A stretch of DNA of 48,397 nt from the NCBI GenBank assembly GCA_030700255.1, contig JAUYJN010000018.1:1-48397 (forward strand), written 5' to 3'. Both the position numbers and the translations under genes were made by a program. Below the pieces are notes generated by a model. The model was not told where the DNA came from, ran no database searches, and was given only the letters and a program-made list of their open reading frames with translations. This document shows, piece after piece, positions 41,006 to 48,397 of this stretch (position 1 is its first letter; the number at the start of each line of letters is the position of its first letter). This DNA comes from Candidatus Peregrinibacteria bacterium (GTDB lineage Bacteria; Patescibacteriota; Gracilibacteria; UBA1369; JABINC01).

Positions 41006-42175
41006 TTATAAAAGCTTTTCCAAAAATGCGATAATCTCACTCTGAAATCTCTCTTTAGAAAACTTTTCTGCCTGTTTCCTTATATTTACAGAATCCAATT
41101 TGCCCTCTTTATCAAGTTTTTCAAATCTCTTAACGGCCTTACTCAAACAACTTACAGATTGCTCTTCAAAAAGAACTCCCGTTTTTCCATCGATTATTGT
41201 CTCGATCGCCCCACCCTCTCCAAACGCAATCACCGGCTTGCCGCAAGACATAGCCTCTATAGCCGTAATACCAAAATCCTCTTTTTGCGGAAACAAAAAT
41301 GCCTTCGCATTAGCATAATAATTTTGGAGATCCTGATCCGGCACAAAACCAAGCAATTTCACATTGTCCAAAGCTTTTTCTTTTAAATTAGCAAATTCCT
41401 TACCATCTCCAATTATATAGAGAGGTAAACCAAGGCTATTGAAGGTGTCTACGAGCAAGTCGAAACGTTTATACGGAATAAGCCTGCCTACCGCAAGGTA
41501 GTACTGTCCCGGCTGCTCTGATCGTTCAAATTTATCTATATCCACAGGAGGATAAATAACTTCAGCCTCTTTTTCATAATATTTCTTAATACGCCTCGCA
41601 ACATACTTAGAATTAGCAATAAAATAATCAACTCGCTCAGCCGCAAGCCTATCCCATTTACGTAGGCCTGATAATTTACGATCAATCAACCATTTAAAAG
41701 GCCATCTATACCAACCATAAGAATTCACATATTCATGACACCCATCCCAAACATAACGCATTGGAGAATGACAATAACATACATGGATAGTATCTATAGA
41801 GGTAATCACACCTTTGGCGCAAGCATGGCTTGAAGAAATAACAAGGTCATATTCATCCAAATCCATTGCCTCAAAAATATATGGCATAAGAGTTATATAA
41901 AGTTGATGCTTTTCTTTTGCAAAAGGAAGATGCGAGAGAAATGACTGCTTCACGTTTCGCCCTTTAAATTCACGCATATTCCGCTCATTATATACACTTG
42001 TATATATAGGCGCTTCAGGAAATATCTCGGAAATCGCAGATATAACCCGCTCAGCACCCGCATAATTAGTAAGCCAATCGCATACTATAGCGACTTTTTT
42101 ACCTTCAAATTTTTTTGGTAATTTTGATTTCATATACAAAAAAGGAGTCAGAACACACTTTAACAAAGAGGTCAT
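41006..42175 (-). CDS. Family 4 glycosyltransferase (WbaZ-like)
   Basis: A 389-residue retaining glycosyltransferase. GKKVAIVCDWLTNYAGAERV marks the acceptor domain, HVCYCHSPMRYVWDG is typical of the WbaZ/RfaG-like GT4 group, and the donor domain has YYLAVGRLIPYKRFDLLVD and FPQKEDFGITAIEAMSCGKPVIAF with the EX7E pair (E-D-F-G-I-T-A-I-E). An internal ATG at 42133 is an alternative start, since the first 14 residues are not family-like. It pairs with the next GT4 gene, probably building one envelope glycan. Confidence 0.93.
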   Translation of the reverse strand: MTSLLKCVLTPFLYMKSKLPKKFEGKKVAIVCDWLTNYAGAERVISAISEIFPEAPIYTSVYNERNMREFKGRNVKQSFLSHLPFAKEKHQLYITLMPYIFEAMDLDEYDLVISSSHACAKGVITSIDTIHVCYCHSPMRYVWDGCHEYVNSYGWYRWPFKWLIDRKLSGLRKWDRLAAERVDYFIANSKYVARRIKKYYEKEAEVIYPPVDIDKFERSEQPGQYYLAVGRLIPYKRFDLLVDTFNSLGLPLYIIGDGKEFANLKEKALDNVKLLGFVPDQDLQNYYANAKAFLFPQKEDFGITAIEAMSCGKPVIAFGEGGAIETIIDGKTGVLFEEQSVSCLSKAVKRFEKLDKEGKLDSVNIRKQAEKFSKERFQSEIIAFLEKLL

Positions 42176-42200
42176 GACTCAGCAAATGAAATATCAATAA

Positions 42201-42563
42201 TTACACCTGTAATTTAGCTTCATCCACACTTCCAACACACGGGATAAGCTGTGTAAGGCCCACTACTTGAAGAATATCCACGATATTATCACGAGCGGCA
42301 GCAATAACTACTTTACCATTTATGGCATTTAATTTCCCGTACCAATCAGTAAGGTACCCAATTGATTTTGAATTCATGTATTCAAGTTCACTAAAATCAA
42401 ATACAAAACTAACACCATTAGGATTTGCATCTATAAGTTCATATATTTTCTTAGAATTCTCATCCACATTCGATTCATCCAACTGCCCTTTTATTTTGAT
42501 AAGTTTAGCAGGTTTGTCTGTTTGAGATACTAGGTCGCTTATTTGTAAATCTACGAATGTCAT
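42201..42563 (-). CDS. STAS-domain anti-sigma-factor antagonist
   Basis: A 120-residue STAS protein, SpoIIAA/RsbV type. The conserved region is FDFSELEYMNSKSIGYLTDWYG, where a Ser in the NSKS segment is the expected phosphorylation site, set in strands and helices of the usual order. It follows the HATPase gene by one base. In known systems an unphosphorylated antagonist binds the kinase and releases a target (sigma factor or other enzyme). No sigma factor gene is seen in the window. Confidence 0.88.
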   Translation of the reverse strand: MTFVDLQISDLVSQTDKPAKLIKIKGQLDESNVDENSKKIYELIDANPNGVSFVFDFSELEYMNSKSIGYLTDWYGKLNAINGKVVIAAARDNIVDILQVVGLTQLIPCVGSVDEAKLQV

Positions 42564-42564
42564 T

Positions 42565-43188
42565 TTATTGTAATTTTATTGTATTTTGATATGAATTATT
42601 ATTATCTTCAGATGAATCCAACTTCTTGATAACACACACTTTTAATCCACCTCCATCTATATTATCAAATTTTAACTCGTCAGTCCATTGAGAAACTATC
42701 TGAGCAAGGCCTCGACCACGAATACCGGAATAAGTATTTGAGGCAAGTTGCGCTTGCCTATCCTTCACAAGTACATACATTTCCTCAGCATTAACTTGTG
42801 ATGGCCCGGTACCGGTATCTTCCACACAAACAAATACACTCTCCCCCGCTCTACTTATAAAAGTCACTTTCACTTCTTTGCCGGGAGCTGATCCATGTTC
42901 AATCGCATTATTACAAAGCTCATCTACTATAGATTGAAATCTATACGCCCATTTCCCAGAAAATCCGGTCATATTTTGAACAATCGTCATAGTAAAATCA
43001 CGAACTCCGGACATAAAATAAGCTGTAGTTGGCAAAATAATAGAAATTCTAGTCTCTGCAGGACCGGTTGCTGCCGCCGCATGAGCTTCCAAATACGTCG
43101 CAACCGGCTGCTTTACCGCAACATCAGTAGCAAGACGACCGTCCATCGCTCTCTGCGCATCTTCATATATATTAGAGGAATCACTCAC
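42565..43188 (-). CDS. RsbW/SpoIIAB-like serine kinase (HATPase)
   Basis: A 207-residue GHKL ATPase domain protein. After a variable N-terminus (about 1-60) come the N-box DELCNNAIEHGSAPG, the G1 box VEDTGTGPS and the lid region GIRGRGLAQIVSQWTDEL. The order and the C-terminal strand KVCVIKKL match anti-sigma kinases. The start is GTG at 43188 with no good ATG alternative. It shares an operon with the STAS antagonist and has a promoter with a perfect extended -10. The residues after KKLDSSE are a short polar tail. Confidence 0.88.
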   Translation of the reverse strand: MSDSSNIYEDAQRAMDGRLATDVAVKQPVATYLEAHAAAATGPAETRISIILPTTAYFMSGVRDFTMTIVQNMTGFSGKWAYRFQSIVDELCNNAIEHGSAPGKEVKVTFISRAGESVFVCVEDTGTGPSQVNAEEMYVLVKDRQAQLASNTYSGIRGRGLAQIVSQWTDELKFDNIDGGGLKVCVIKKLDSSEDNNNSYQNTIKLQ

Positions 43189-43219
43189 AGATAAAGTGTT
43201 ATTTCAAATAATTCATAAA

Positions 43220-43248
43220 ATTATAGCAGAAAAAATAGGTTTAAACAA
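43220..43248 (-). promoter_or_regulatory. Predicted promoter for the HATPase/STAS operon
   Basis: On the minus strand a perfect extended -10 (TGCTATAAT, -10 at 43220-43225) lies 17 bases after a weak -35 TTGTTT (43243-43248). Transcription would begin about 25 bases before the GTG. Confidence 0.6.
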
Positions 43249-43278
43249 TACCCTAAATCAAAAATATCACACAAATAT

Positions 43279-43548
43279 CTATATCTCATCCTGGATCCTT
43301 CGAGCGTCCCAGAAAATTTCTTCAAAAAGATTTTGTACAAGCTCTTGATTTACACCAAGCTGCTCTGCAGTTTGAGTGTATTTCTCAAGCTTTTGGTTCT
43401 CCAATTCTTGGTTTCCAACGGGCACATCCATACTTTTTTTGACCTTACCGATCTGAGCTACTAACTCATTACGTTTTTTTAAGGTTTGAAGTATGCTCTG
43501 ATCAATAGCATCAATCTGAGAACGTAAATCTTGTAAATCTCCAGCCAT
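43279..43548 (-). CDS. Chorismate mutase type II (AroQ-like)
   Basis: An 89-residue all-helical protein. LRSQIDAIDQSILQTLKKRNELVAQIGKVKK is the hallmark first helix of AroQ chorismate mutases, with the catalytic-region Arg and Lys residues; QELENQKLEKYTQTAEQLGVNQ and NLFEEIFWDARRIQ complete the fold. It would convert chorismate to prephenate for Phe and Tyr, but no other aromatic pathway gene is near. It might also be a stand-alone domain with another role. It is divergent from rpsB. Confidence 0.8.
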   Translation of the reverse strand: MAGDLQDLRSQIDAIDQSILQTLKKRNELVAQIGKVKKSMDVPVGNQELENQKLEKYTQTAEQLGVNQELVQNLFEEIFWDARRIQDEI

Positions 43549-43607
43549 ATAAATTTATTAAAAATAATTTCACTACCAATCCTAGCGTAGTTAAGCCAAA
43601 ATTCAAC

Positions 43608-43635
43608 TTGATATCCAGAGAAAAAATGCTAGAAT
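43608..43635 (+). promoter_or_regulatory. Strong predicted promoter for rpsB-tsf
   Basis: TTGATA (43608-43613) and TAGAAT (43630-43635), each 5 of 6 to consensus, lie 16 bases apart with an extended TGC before the -10. Transcription would start near 43642, giving an untranslated leader of about 155 bases. Confidence 0.75.
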
Positions 43636-43642
43636 GCCGGCG

Positions 43643-43796
43643 CTTATATTTAAGCAAATTATATCAAAGTTATGTTTCCGATCCTGTATTCCTCCCCTAC
43701 GCAACTCGCACTATGTGCTTAAGTTGCGAGATAAGGATTAACCTTATTCTGGGCTATACCAGGAAATGAAGACACATAGCATTAACCCTAAGGAAT
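43643..43796 (+). ncRNA. Structured 5' leader of rpsB
   Basis: Four stems stand in a row. GCTTA/TAAGC lies at the expected 5' end. The main hairpin (43700-43728) pairs CGCAACT with AGTTGCG and inside it GCAC with GTGC around TAT. Next come ATAAGG/CCTTAT (43731-43747) and CTGG/CCAG (43749-43762). An AAGG ribosome binding site stands just before the start. By analogy with S2 leaders in other bacteria this may bind excess S2 to limit rpsB-tsf expression; that is inference. Confidence 0.6.
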
Positions 43797-44531
43797 ATGA
43801 CAGTTCAAGCGATGCTCAAAGAAATGCTCGAGAACGCAGTACATTTCGGGCACAAGACCTCTAAATGGAATCCACAGATGAAGAAATTCATCCACAGTTC
43901 AAGAGATGGTATCCATATCATTGATTTAACTCTGACTGCAAAAAAGCTAGAAGAAGCTATGCAGTTTTTGGCAAAAGCATCAAGCGAAGGAGCTAGTATA
44001 CTTTTCGTAGGTACAAAGCCACAAAGTTACGAAATCATTAAAGAAACTGCAAAAACATGTGGTGCGCATTATATAATCAAAAAATGGGTACCTGGTACTT
44101 TGACAAATTTTTCAACTATCAAAACACGTATCAAACGTCTAAAAGAATTGAAAAAAGAAAATGAAGAGAATGCTTTCAGCAAATACACTAAAAAGGAAAA
44201 AGGGGACATGATGAAAGAAATAGAAACTCTCGAAGATGCATTCGGAGGGGTTGAGGATTTAAAAGATCAACCAAAAGTGTTAATAGTTGCCGATGCGAAA
44301 AGGGATGTTATAGCCCTAACTGAAGCAAAAAAGCTTGGAATACCAACTGTGGCTATAGTAGACACAAATGCAGATCCAAAATTGGTTAAATATCCGGTGC
44401 CTGGAAATGACGATGCGATAAAATCACTAAAATATTTATTTTCAAAATTTGAGGAAGCTATTATGAAAGGAAAAAAGGGTAGCGCAAAGAAGGGTGAAGA
44501 TGATAAAAAGACTGAGGAAGTCGCAGCGTAA
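43797..44531 (+). CDS. rpsB: 30S ribosomal protein S2
   Basis: Small-subunit protein S2. The 244-residue protein carries the family signature MLKEMLENAVHFGHKTSKWNPQMKKFI, DLTLTAKKLEEAMQFL, WVPGTLTNFSTIKTRI and GIPTVAIVDTNADPKLVKYPVPGNDDAI. A Lys/Glu-rich tail after the core (KGKKGSAKKGEDDKK) resembles the L21 tail. The ATG at 43797 is preceded by AAGG, one of the few recognisable ribosome binding sites here. Confidence 0.98.
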   Translation: MTVQAMLKEMLENAVHFGHKTSKWNPQMKKFIHSSRDGIHIIDLTLTAKKLEEAMQFLAKASSEGASILFVGTKPQSYEIIKETAKTCGAHYIIKKWVPGTLTNFSTIKTRIKRLKELKKENEENAFSKYTKKEKGDMMKEIETLEDAFGGVEDLKDQPKVLIVADAKRDVIALTEAKKLGIPTVAIVDTNADPKLVKYPVPGNDDAIKSLKYLFSKFEEAIMKGKKGSAKKGEDDKKTEEVAA

Positions 44532-44555
44532 ATATATCATCTAACACCTTAAACA

Positions 44556-45125
44556 ATGGAAGAAAACGTAGCCATGCAGGTAACTGCTCCAAAATTACCA
44601 AGTGATGAGATCTTGTTCGGTACTCTTAGTTACTTCACTATTGCGGTACTTGCAACTATTGTTACAAAGCCAAATAGTGAATTCTGTAAATTCCATGCGA
44701 AGCAAGGAGTTGTCCTGGTAGGACTAGACCTTCTATTGCTAGTATTAATCTCTATATCACTTGCTATAGTACAATATCTTGCATTCATTTTATTTTTCGT
44801 AGGTATGATAACCATGTTTGGATTACACATACTCGGAATTGTTAATGCCGTACAAGGGAAGATGTATCAACTACCTGTTGTATACGGACTTGCTCAAAAA
44901 ATAGATGTTGCAAGTTTTCTCTCAAAAAACACTAAACCTGCAGACTCTATAACTCCCCCAACTGAACAAGCGGCAGAGGTAATGCCAACTGAGCCGGTAG
45001 CGGAGCCAATGCCAGCTTCAACTCAACCACACGTAACACCTGAGCCAAATAGAAATGTCGGGCATGGTCAAGACATGGTTGATAAAGCTGTAGAAGGTTT
45101 AAATGAAGAAAATCATTCACTTTAA
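44556..45125 (+). CDS. DUF4870/Tic20-like membrane protein
   Basis: A 189-residue protein between rpsB and tsf. The N-terminal half has three membrane helices in the DUF4870-like pattern (GTLSYFTIAVLATIV; EFCKFHAKQGVVLVGLDLLLLV; FILFFVGMITMFGLHILGIVNAVQGKMYQLP), where FCKFHAKQG is the family's FHAxQ motif. The C-terminal 75 residues are Pro/Thr/Glu-rich and probably disordered. Its position inside a translation operon is unusual; it may report membrane state or have no functional link. Confidence 0.85.
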   Translation: MEENVAMQVTAPKLPSDEILFGTLSYFTIAVLATIVTKPNSEFCKFHAKQGVVLVGLDLLLLVLISISLAIVQYLAFILFFVGMITMFGLHILGIVNAVQGKMYQLPVVYGLAQKIDVASFLSKNTKPADSITPPTEQAAEVMPTEPVAEPMPASTQPHVTPEPNRNVGHGQDMVDKAVEGLNEENHSL

Positions 45126-45156
45126 ATCAAATAATTAAATCTTAACTATTCGACTG

Positions 45157-45918
45157 ATGACTGTAACATTAGACCAAATCAAAGAACTCAGAGGGGCAAC
45201 CGGAATCTCTACAATGCAATGTAAAAAAGCACTCGAATCAAGCGGAGGAGACGTCGATGCTGCAATAGATGCATTACGCAAGAAAGGTGAATTAAAAAGT
45301 GCGGAACGTGCTGACCGTAAAACTTCTGAAGGTGTAATCGCCATAGCGGAAGCCGGTAACAAAGCTGCGATGATAATGCTTGCTTGTGAAACAGATTTCG
45401 TTGCAAGAAACGATGATTTCATTGCAATAGCGGAAGAGTTTGCAAATAAAGTACTTTCAGAAGGCGAAAGCGTTGATTTAAGTGCTGAAATGGGAGAACT
45501 TAACATAAAGATGGGAGAGAGAGTTGAGATCGCAGACATGAAAATAGTTGAAGCACCTGTGCTTGGAAGCTACATACATTCAAATAAGAAAATCGGAGTA
45601 ATTATCGGACTTTCCGGAGGAACGGAAGAACAAGCAAAAAATGTTGCAATGCATGCGGCTGCTAACAATCCAAAAGTTATATCTCCGGATGAAATATCTG
45701 AAGACGTCATTGCAAAAGAAAAAGAAATCTGGACAGAGCAACTAAAAAACGAAGGTAAACCTGAAAATATTATGGCTAATATCTTGATCGGAAAAGAAAA
45801 GAAATTCCGTGAAGAAGGAGCTATTTTAACACAGCCGTTTGTTATGAACCCGGAGCAAACTGTGAAGCAATACCTTGAAGATGCAACTGTCGAAATTATG
45901 TTGCGATTTGCTCTATAG
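45157..45918 (+). CDS. tsf: Elongation factor Ts
   Basis: Nucleotide exchange factor for EF-Tu. The 253-residue protein has the N-terminal UBA-like domain (IKELRGATGISTMQCKKALESSGGDVDAAIDALRKKG), then the core signature ACETDFVARNDDF, which inserts into EF-Tu. The C-terminal part is somewhat short but complete, ending with TVEIMLRFAL. It belongs to the rpsB operon and is followed by a 7-bp hairpin and ribBA. Confidence 0.97.
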   Translation: MTVTLDQIKELRGATGISTMQCKKALESSGGDVDAAIDALRKKGELKSAERADRKTSEGVIAIAEAGNKAAMIMLACETDFVARNDDFIAIAEEFANKVLSEGESVDLSAEMGELNIKMGERVEIADMKIVEAPVLGSYIHSNKKIGVIIGLSGGTEEQAKNVAMHAAANNPKVISPDEISEDVIAKEKEIWTEQLKNEGKPENIMANILIGKEKKFREEGAILTQPFVMNPEQTVKQYLEDATVEIMLRFAL

Positions 45919-45921
45919 TCA

Positions 45922-45939
45922 AAATGCATTAGTGCATTT
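45922..45939 (+). promoter_or_regulatory. Hairpin in the tsf-ribBA spacer
   Basis: AAATGCA-TTAG-TGCATTT is a perfect 7-bp stem four bases after the tsf stop codon. There is no T-run behind it, so it might reduce read-through or mark an mRNA processing site, not terminate fully. Confidence 0.4.
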
Positions 45940-45952
45940 ACCCCTCTAAAAA

Positions 45953-47155
45953 ATGCTAAATACAATAGAAGAAGCCTTGGACGATCTCAAAAACGGCAAT
46001 ATGGTAATTGTCGTTGACGATGAAGACCGTGAAAATGAAGGTGATCTTGTGATAGCTGCTGAATGTATCACACCTGAGGCCGTAAATTTTATGGCAACAC
46101 ATGCAAGAGGCTTGATTTGTGCACCAATAAGTCAAGAAATCGCAAACAGATTGGATCTACACTCTATGGTATCCGACAATACAGATAAAAAAGGAACCAA
46201 TTTTACTATCTCAATCGATTACAAAATCGATACAAACACTGGTATTTCAGCAAAAGACAGGGCCAAGACAATCCTTGCACTAACTTCAGAATCAAGTACA
46301 GCCTCAAACTTTGGACGACCAGGGCATATTTTTCCAATTGTAGCAAAAAAAGGTGGAGTATTAGTACGAGCCGGACATACGGAAGCGTCGGTTGACCTTG
46401 CAAGGCTTGCCGGCTTTCAAGAGGCCGGCGCAATCTGTGAAATCATAAAAGAAGATGGGGAAATGGCCAGACTCGCAGATCTAAAAGAATTTGCAAAAAA
46501 ACATCAGTTAAAAATAATAAGCATTCAAGATCTTATTGCTTATAGACATCAAAAAGAAAAATTAATTAATCGAGAAGTTGAAATACCATTTCCAACCCAT
46601 ACTTACGGCGAATTCAGACTAATAGGATATTCTAACCTTATAGATGATCGAGAACATATCGCTCTCATAAAAGGCAATGTCGAAAACGCCAAAGACGTAC
46701 TCGTTAGAGTTCATTCTGAATGTCTAACAGGAGATGTATTTCATTCGCTCAGATGTGATTGCAATGCCCAGCTCAACGCAGCTTTAAAACACATAACTGA
46801 TGAAGGCCAAGGAATACTTCTTTATATGAGACAAGAAGGACGTGGAATTGGGCTCCTCAACAAGCTAAAGGCTTACAAACTTCAAGATGAAGGCTACGAT
46901 ACTGTCGAAGCAAATCAAATGCTTGGTTTCAAAGGAGATCTACGGGAATACGGCCTCGGAGCACAAATTCTCAATGACCTCGGCCTCACCACAATCAAAC
47001 TAATGACAAATAATCCAAAAAAGATAGTTGGGATAGAGGGCTATAATCTAAAAGTTACTGAACGCATACCACTTGAAATAAAGCCAAACGAGAAAAACGC
47101 CAAATATCTAAAGAGCAAAAAAGACAAAATGGGTCATTTACTAGACTTGGTTTAA
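45953..47155 (+). CDS. ribBA: Bifunctional DHBP synthase / GTP cyclohydrolase II
   Basis: Provides both riboflavin precursors: RibB makes 3,4-dihydroxy-2-butanone-4-phosphate from ribulose-5-phosphate and RibA opens GTP. Residues 1 to about 200 show [18 protein letters not shown] (metal and catalytic site), [11 protein letters not shown] and [16 protein letters not shown]. The RibA half has the Zn ligands [33 protein letters not shown] and NPKKI. The full length of 400 residues implies both activities. It lies 34 bp behind tsf. Confidence 0.97.
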   Translation: MLNTIEEALDDLKNGNMVIVVDDEDRENEGDLVIAAECITPEAVNFMATHARGLICAPISQEIANRLDLHSMVSDNTDKKGTNFTISIDYKIDTNTGISAKDRAKTILALTSESSTASNFGRPGHIFPIVAKKGGVLVRAGHTEASVDLARLAGFQEAGAICEIIKEDGEMARLADLKEFAKKHQLKIISIQDLIAYRHQKEKLINREVEIPFPTHTYGEFRLIGYSNLIDDREHIALIKGNVENAKDVLVRVHSECLTGDVFHSLRCDCNAQLNAALKHITDEGQGILLYMRQEGRGIGLLNKLKAYKLQDEGYDTVEANQMLGFKGDLREYGLGAQILNDLGLTTIKLMTNNPKKIVGIEGYNLKVTERIPLEIKPNEKNAKYLKSKKDKMGHLLDLV

Positions 47156-47183
47156 CAGACACATTAATTGACGAACGCTAAAT

Positions 47184-48194
47184 ATGCAAAATCATATTTC
47201 ATATTTACAAAGATGCCTAATACTAGCCAAGAAAGGTGAAGGACGGGCCACCCCAAACCCTATGGTCGGAGCTGTTTTGGTATACAAAAACACAGTCATA
47301 GCAGAGGGTTATCACAGAACTTTTGGTAAATCCCATGCAGAAGTGAAAGCAATCAAAAATGCCATAAGAAACGGCCACGCCTCCCTACTCGCCTCTTCAA
47401 CTTTGTATGTTAACTTAGAGCCATGTAGTCATTTTGGTAAAACTCCACCATGTATTGATGCAATTATAGAAAATAAAATCCCACATGTAATAATCGCCAT
47501 GCAAGACCCAAATCCACTAGTGGCAGGCAAAGGAATTGAAAAGCTCAAAGCGGCCAATATAAAAGTAGAATTTATTGAATTACCGGAAGCAAAAGAACTC
47601 AACAAAATTTTCATAAAAAACATAACTACAGGTCTCCCATATATTCATCTCAAATACGCATTAACAAAAGACAAGAAGCTAACATCAAAACCAGGCACTC
47701 GCACAAAGATCACTACAAAAGAACAAGATATGGAAGTGCACAGGCTTAGAGCTCAATATGACGCAATCTTAGTTGGCAAAAATACAATCATAATAGACAA
47801 TCCCAAACTCACATGTCGTCTAAAAGAACTCACGAACGGCAAAGAGGATGGTAAAAACCCAATCAGAATAATCCTAGGTACGCATGCAACTCTACTCACA
47901 GACCAACGATTCAAAGATTTTCACATTTTCAAAGAAGCGGGTACCACAATCATAGCAACAACAAATACTGAACTCTCAAAGACTGACCTACCGGAAAATA
48001 CACAAATTCTCATATGCGACTCCTCACCTTCAGGCATAGATCTAAAAGATTTACTCAAAAAGCTCTATTCAAACAACATTTTTTCCATACTTATAGAAGG
48101 CGGTGAAGAAGTCATAAATAGCTTCAATAAAGCAAATCTCACAGATGAACAAACTGTCTATACGCAAAAAGTCCAGCAGGCGACGGGGCTTTAA
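47184..48194 (+). CDS. ribD: Riboflavin deaminase/reductase RibD, altered C-terminus
   Basis: Deaminates then reduces the pyrimidine intermediate. The deaminase domain (1 to about 145) is complete with the Zn ligands HAE (51-53), Cys81 and Cys90 (PCSHFGKTPPC). The reductase domain starts with YIHLKYALTKDKKLTS and reaches the strand ILIEGGEEVINSFNKANLTDE. There the family would continue with an IAPK-like strand and about 30-40 residues; instead VYTQKVQQATGL and a TAA follow. A different frame is open from 48161 to 48313. Either a frameshift or replaced 3' end is likely. Confidence 0.92.
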   Translation: MQNHISYLQRCLILAKKGEGRATPNPMVGAVLVYKNTVIAEGYHRTFGKSHAEVKAIKNAIRNGHASLLASSTLYVNLEPCSHFGKTPPCIDAIIENKIPHVIIAMQDPNPLVAGKGIEKLKAANIKVEFIELPEAKELNKIFIKNITTGLPYIHLKYALTKDKKLTSKPGTRTKITTKEQDMEVHRLRAQYDAILVGKNTIIIDNPKLTCRLKELTNGKEDGKNPIRIILGTHATLLTDQRFKDFHIFKEAGTTIIATTNTELSKTDLPENTQILICDSSPSGIDLKDLLKKLYSNNIFSILIEGGEEVINSFNKANLTDEQTVYTQKVQQATGL

Positions 48195-48397
48195 ACAAAT
48201 TGGGCAATGCTATGCGCGAAGTTTGCCAGCTGAACGCCGTGTTTCAAAGGCTGTGCGCGCGCACACGTCTTGAACACCGTGCTTCAGATGTCATTCTTAA
48301 GAACAAGCCATGAAGTACGTATTTGATAGACTATTTTATGAGAGAAATGTGTCTGGGAGTGTTTTTTTTAGCAAGGCATAAAAACCAAATTGTACGG
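48195..48397. other. Gene-free right edge, GC-rich and repetitive
   Basis: No gene is supported. A frame shifted relative to ribD stays open to 48313 and may be the original ribD end. The stretch holds the 14-bp palindrome TGTGCGCGCGCACA (48252-48265), flanked by two direct copies (13 of 15 matching) of GAACGCCGTGTTTCA (48232-48246 and 48272-48286), and the 10-bp palindrome TTCTTAAGAA (48294-48303). It is richer in G and C than nearby genes. Confidence 0.5.

Noticed and set aside
45135-45539. 134-codon minus-strand frame over tsf
   Set aside because: It mirrors the tsf coding frame and is Ser/Ala-rich without any family signature.
1-48397. Alternative genetic code with TGA as glycine (code 25)
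   Set aside because: All genes are complete with TGA as stop, and three genes end in TGA with no family-like sequence beyond it.
1-48397. CRISPR arrays, tRNA and rRNA genes
   Set aside because: No set of regularly spaced direct repeats and no tRNA cloverleaf or rRNA segment was found in the spacers, which are mostly under 130 bp.

Overview
The window looks like a chromosomal segment of a Patescibacteria/CPR-type bacterium, most plausibly Peregrinibacteria or a near relative. This is an inference: no rRNA gene is present. The DNA is AT-rich and tightly packed, and most genes start without a clear Shine-Dalgarno sequence. It carries a Patescibacteria-style T4SS-pilin-like membrane protein, an HNH endonuclease of a type common in these genomes, a eukaryote-like IleRS, orphan solute-binding proteins and glycosyltransferases. 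TGA is read as stop (genes ending at 9619, 15888 and 20403), so it is not a code-25 Gracilibacterium, but almost every other gene ends in TAA or TAG. The de novo purine genes and a nearly complete riboflavin pathway make it richer in biosynthesis than most CPR genomes.

Layout. 1-650: gene-free, with tandem repeats and two adjacent GC hairpins. 651-5711: recG, a lipoprotein, tyrS, rluD. 5713-10893, minus strand: rplU, pth, obgE, a DsbA-like lipoprotein, a family-4 uracil-DNA glycosylase, a membrane protein and rbfA, with divergent fmt at 10965. 11951-15869: O-antigen-ligase-like protein, sugar-binding lipoprotein and GT2 glycosyltransferase (envelope polysaccharide). 15888-17545: HNH nuclease and ssb. 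17831-20369, plus strand: ribE, ribH, pgk. 20403-28403, minus strand: small protein, ruvX, rplI, peptide-binding protein, secG, YvlD-like protein, hypothetical protein, ileS, dcd. 28484-33368: purB, purE, purC, a thioredoxin-like protein and divergent purA. 33387-35951: TPR protein, a broken IS200-type transposase amid hairpins, and two exported proteins. 35969-39956: der, a YggS-type PLP protein, T4SS-like pilin, AI-2E transporter. 39977-43548, minus strand: two GT4 glycosyltransferases, a STAS / HATPase partner-switch pair and a chorismate mutase. 43797-48194, plus strand: rpsB, a membrane protein, tsf, ribBA, ribD.

How they work together. RibBA and RibD (right end) with RibH and RibE (17.8-19 kb) make riboflavin from GTP and ribulose-5-phosphate. 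PurE, PurC, PurB and PurA cover AIR to SAICAR to AICAR and IMP to adenylosuccinate to AMP; PurE is the CO2-using class II type. rpsB and tsf sit behind a good promoter and a strongly structured leader.

Most notable signals: a 16-bp palindrome (TTACTCTTAAGAGTAA) in two spacers with its core also inside fmt and the HNH gene; a palindromic insertion within rluD; three consecutive hairpins before rpsB; a Cys/Gly-rich tail on PurB; an abnormal 3' end of ribD; and a 13-bp GC-rich inverted repeat inside a glycosyltransferase gene. No CRISPR array, tRNA or rRNA gene was found.
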